A stretch of 15,214 bases of DNA from Streptobacillus canis (GTDB lineage Bacteria; Fusobacteriota; Fusobacteriia; Fusobacteriales; Leptotrichiaceae): contig NZ_WOEI01000032.1 in the NCBI RefSeq assembly GCF_009733925.1, forward strand, positions 1 to 15,214, in the 5' to 3' direction. The translations under genes and the position numbers were made by a program. Position 1 is the stretch's first letter. Each line of letters opens with the position of its first letter. The notes under the pieces are model-generated. The model saw only the letters and a list, made by a program, of their open reading frames with translations, was not told the origin of the DNA and did no database searches. This document shows positions 14,919 through 15,214 of this stretch, in pieces.

Positions 14919-14931
14919 CTCAAAAAATAAC

Positions 14932-14970
14932 GGAGAATTCTAGAATTTTTTAGAATTCTCCAATTTTTTT
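14932..14970 (+). terminator. terminator of the DUF2185-MORN unit
   Basis: GGAGAATTCTA (14932-14942) pairs perfectly with TAGAATTCTCC (14951-14961), loop AATTTTTT-like, followed by a T8 tract. It lies 13 bases after the MORN protein stop and ends the accessory region before the convergent transposase. Confidence 0.93.
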
Positions 14971-15021
14971 TGAAATAATATATTTTATTATTAAAATCCA
15001 TATTTTTATACAACACTAAAT

Positions 15022-15038
15022 TGAGGGTTGTACCCTCA
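15022..15038. repeat. small inverted repeat beside the right-edge transposase
   Basis: TGAGGGT (15022-15028), 3-base loop, ACCCTCA (15032-15038). No T tract follows on either strand, so it is not a normal terminator. It is 25 bases past the transposase stop and may belong to the IS end. It is the most GC-rich short stem in this part of the window. Confidence 0.4.
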
Positions 15039-15062
15039 TATCAAAAAAAGTTAAATTCAAGA

Positions 15063-15214
15063 TTATGCAATTACTTCTTTAAGTTTGTATAAATTTATAT
15101 TTTCTCTATTTTTTCTAATATCATTTATATATTTTCTTAAATTAAACCCTAAAGCATACATTGCAAATTCTAGCTTAGTTCTTTCTAAACCTTTTTTTCT
15201 AAATCTATCATAAT
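15063..15214 (-). CDS. IS1182/IS5-like transposase, C-terminal part (runs off the right edge)
   Basis: The last 50 codons are visible, to a stop at 15063-15065. The sequence YDRFRKKGLERTKLEFAMYALGFNLRKY then a charged helix resembles the C-terminal end of IS1182/IS5-type DDE transposases, where R-KG-----E---YALG-NLRK follows the catalytic Glu. The catalytic residues lie outside the window, so intactness is unknown. The frame is open throughout the visible part. It converges with the MORN protein gene. Confidence 0.7.
   Translation of the reverse strand, partial: YDRFRKKGLERTKLEFAMYALGFNLRKYINDIRKNRENINLYKLKEVIA

Noticed and set aside
15022..15038. Terminator for the right-edge transposase
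   Set aside because: The stem is good but no T tract follows on the minus strand.
1..15214. CRISPR array, tRNA, rRNA or replication origin
   Set aside because: No regularly spaced direct repeats, cloverleaf sequence, conserved rRNA segment or DnaA-box cluster was seen.

Overview
The window is very AT-rich bacterial DNA with strong AGGAGG-type ribosome binding sites, TATAAT promoters and an A/T-ending codon bias. The housekeeping genes (gap, rplM, rpsI), a small secreted beta-rich protein ending in Phe, and the mix of IS families fit a Fusobacteriota genome, most likely Leptotrichiaceae (Sneathia/Streptobacillus/Leptotrichia-like). That placement is inference from composition and protein resemblance, not from a database search.

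Layout. (1) 1-4417 is insertion-sequence rich. It holds the broken C-terminus of an IS110-family transposase, a small exported beta-rich (outer-membrane-like) protein on the minus strand, an intact-looking IS30-family transposase (minus), and an IS1634-family (IS4-superfamily DDE) transposase (plus) whose frame is broken exactly at an A AAA AAC heptamer. (2) 4541-6680 is a housekeeping block: gap (GAPDH) with its own promoter and terminator, then rplM-rpsI with a TTGACA/TATACT promoter, a short leader hairpin and a terminator. (3) 6747-8157 is a two-gene unit: a WYL-domain regulator with ribbon-helix-helix-like N-terminal segments, and a small DUF1232 membrane protein, closed by a strong terminator. 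(4) 8158-8951 has no intact gene, but carries SD-like sites in front of tiny or dead frames and three palindromes. (5) 8952-13175 is a tightly coupled four-gene operon (GTGA/ATGA overlaps): a helical protein with a beta-strand C-terminus; a double-AAA protein with a degenerate first module and a fully equipped Clp/Hsp100-type second module; a minimal NrdG/PflA-type radical SAM protein; and a protein built from two tandem copies of a module of about 100 residues. (6) 13205-14970 is a second unit with its own promoter: a membrane-anchored DUF2185 (Imm33-like) protein and an exported MORN-variant repeat protein, ending in a strong terminator. (7) The right edge holds the C-terminus of an IS1182/IS5-like transposase (minus).

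The four-gene operon is the best candidate for an undescribed system. It pairs an ATP-driven remodelling or unfolding machine with a radical SAM enzyme and two proteins I cannot assign. The expected glycyl-radical substrate (NrdD or PFL) is absent, so the machine may act on another target or on the two unknown proteins. The neighbouring DUF2185/MORN unit could be a functionally linked immunity or envelope pair, but that is inference from adjacency only.
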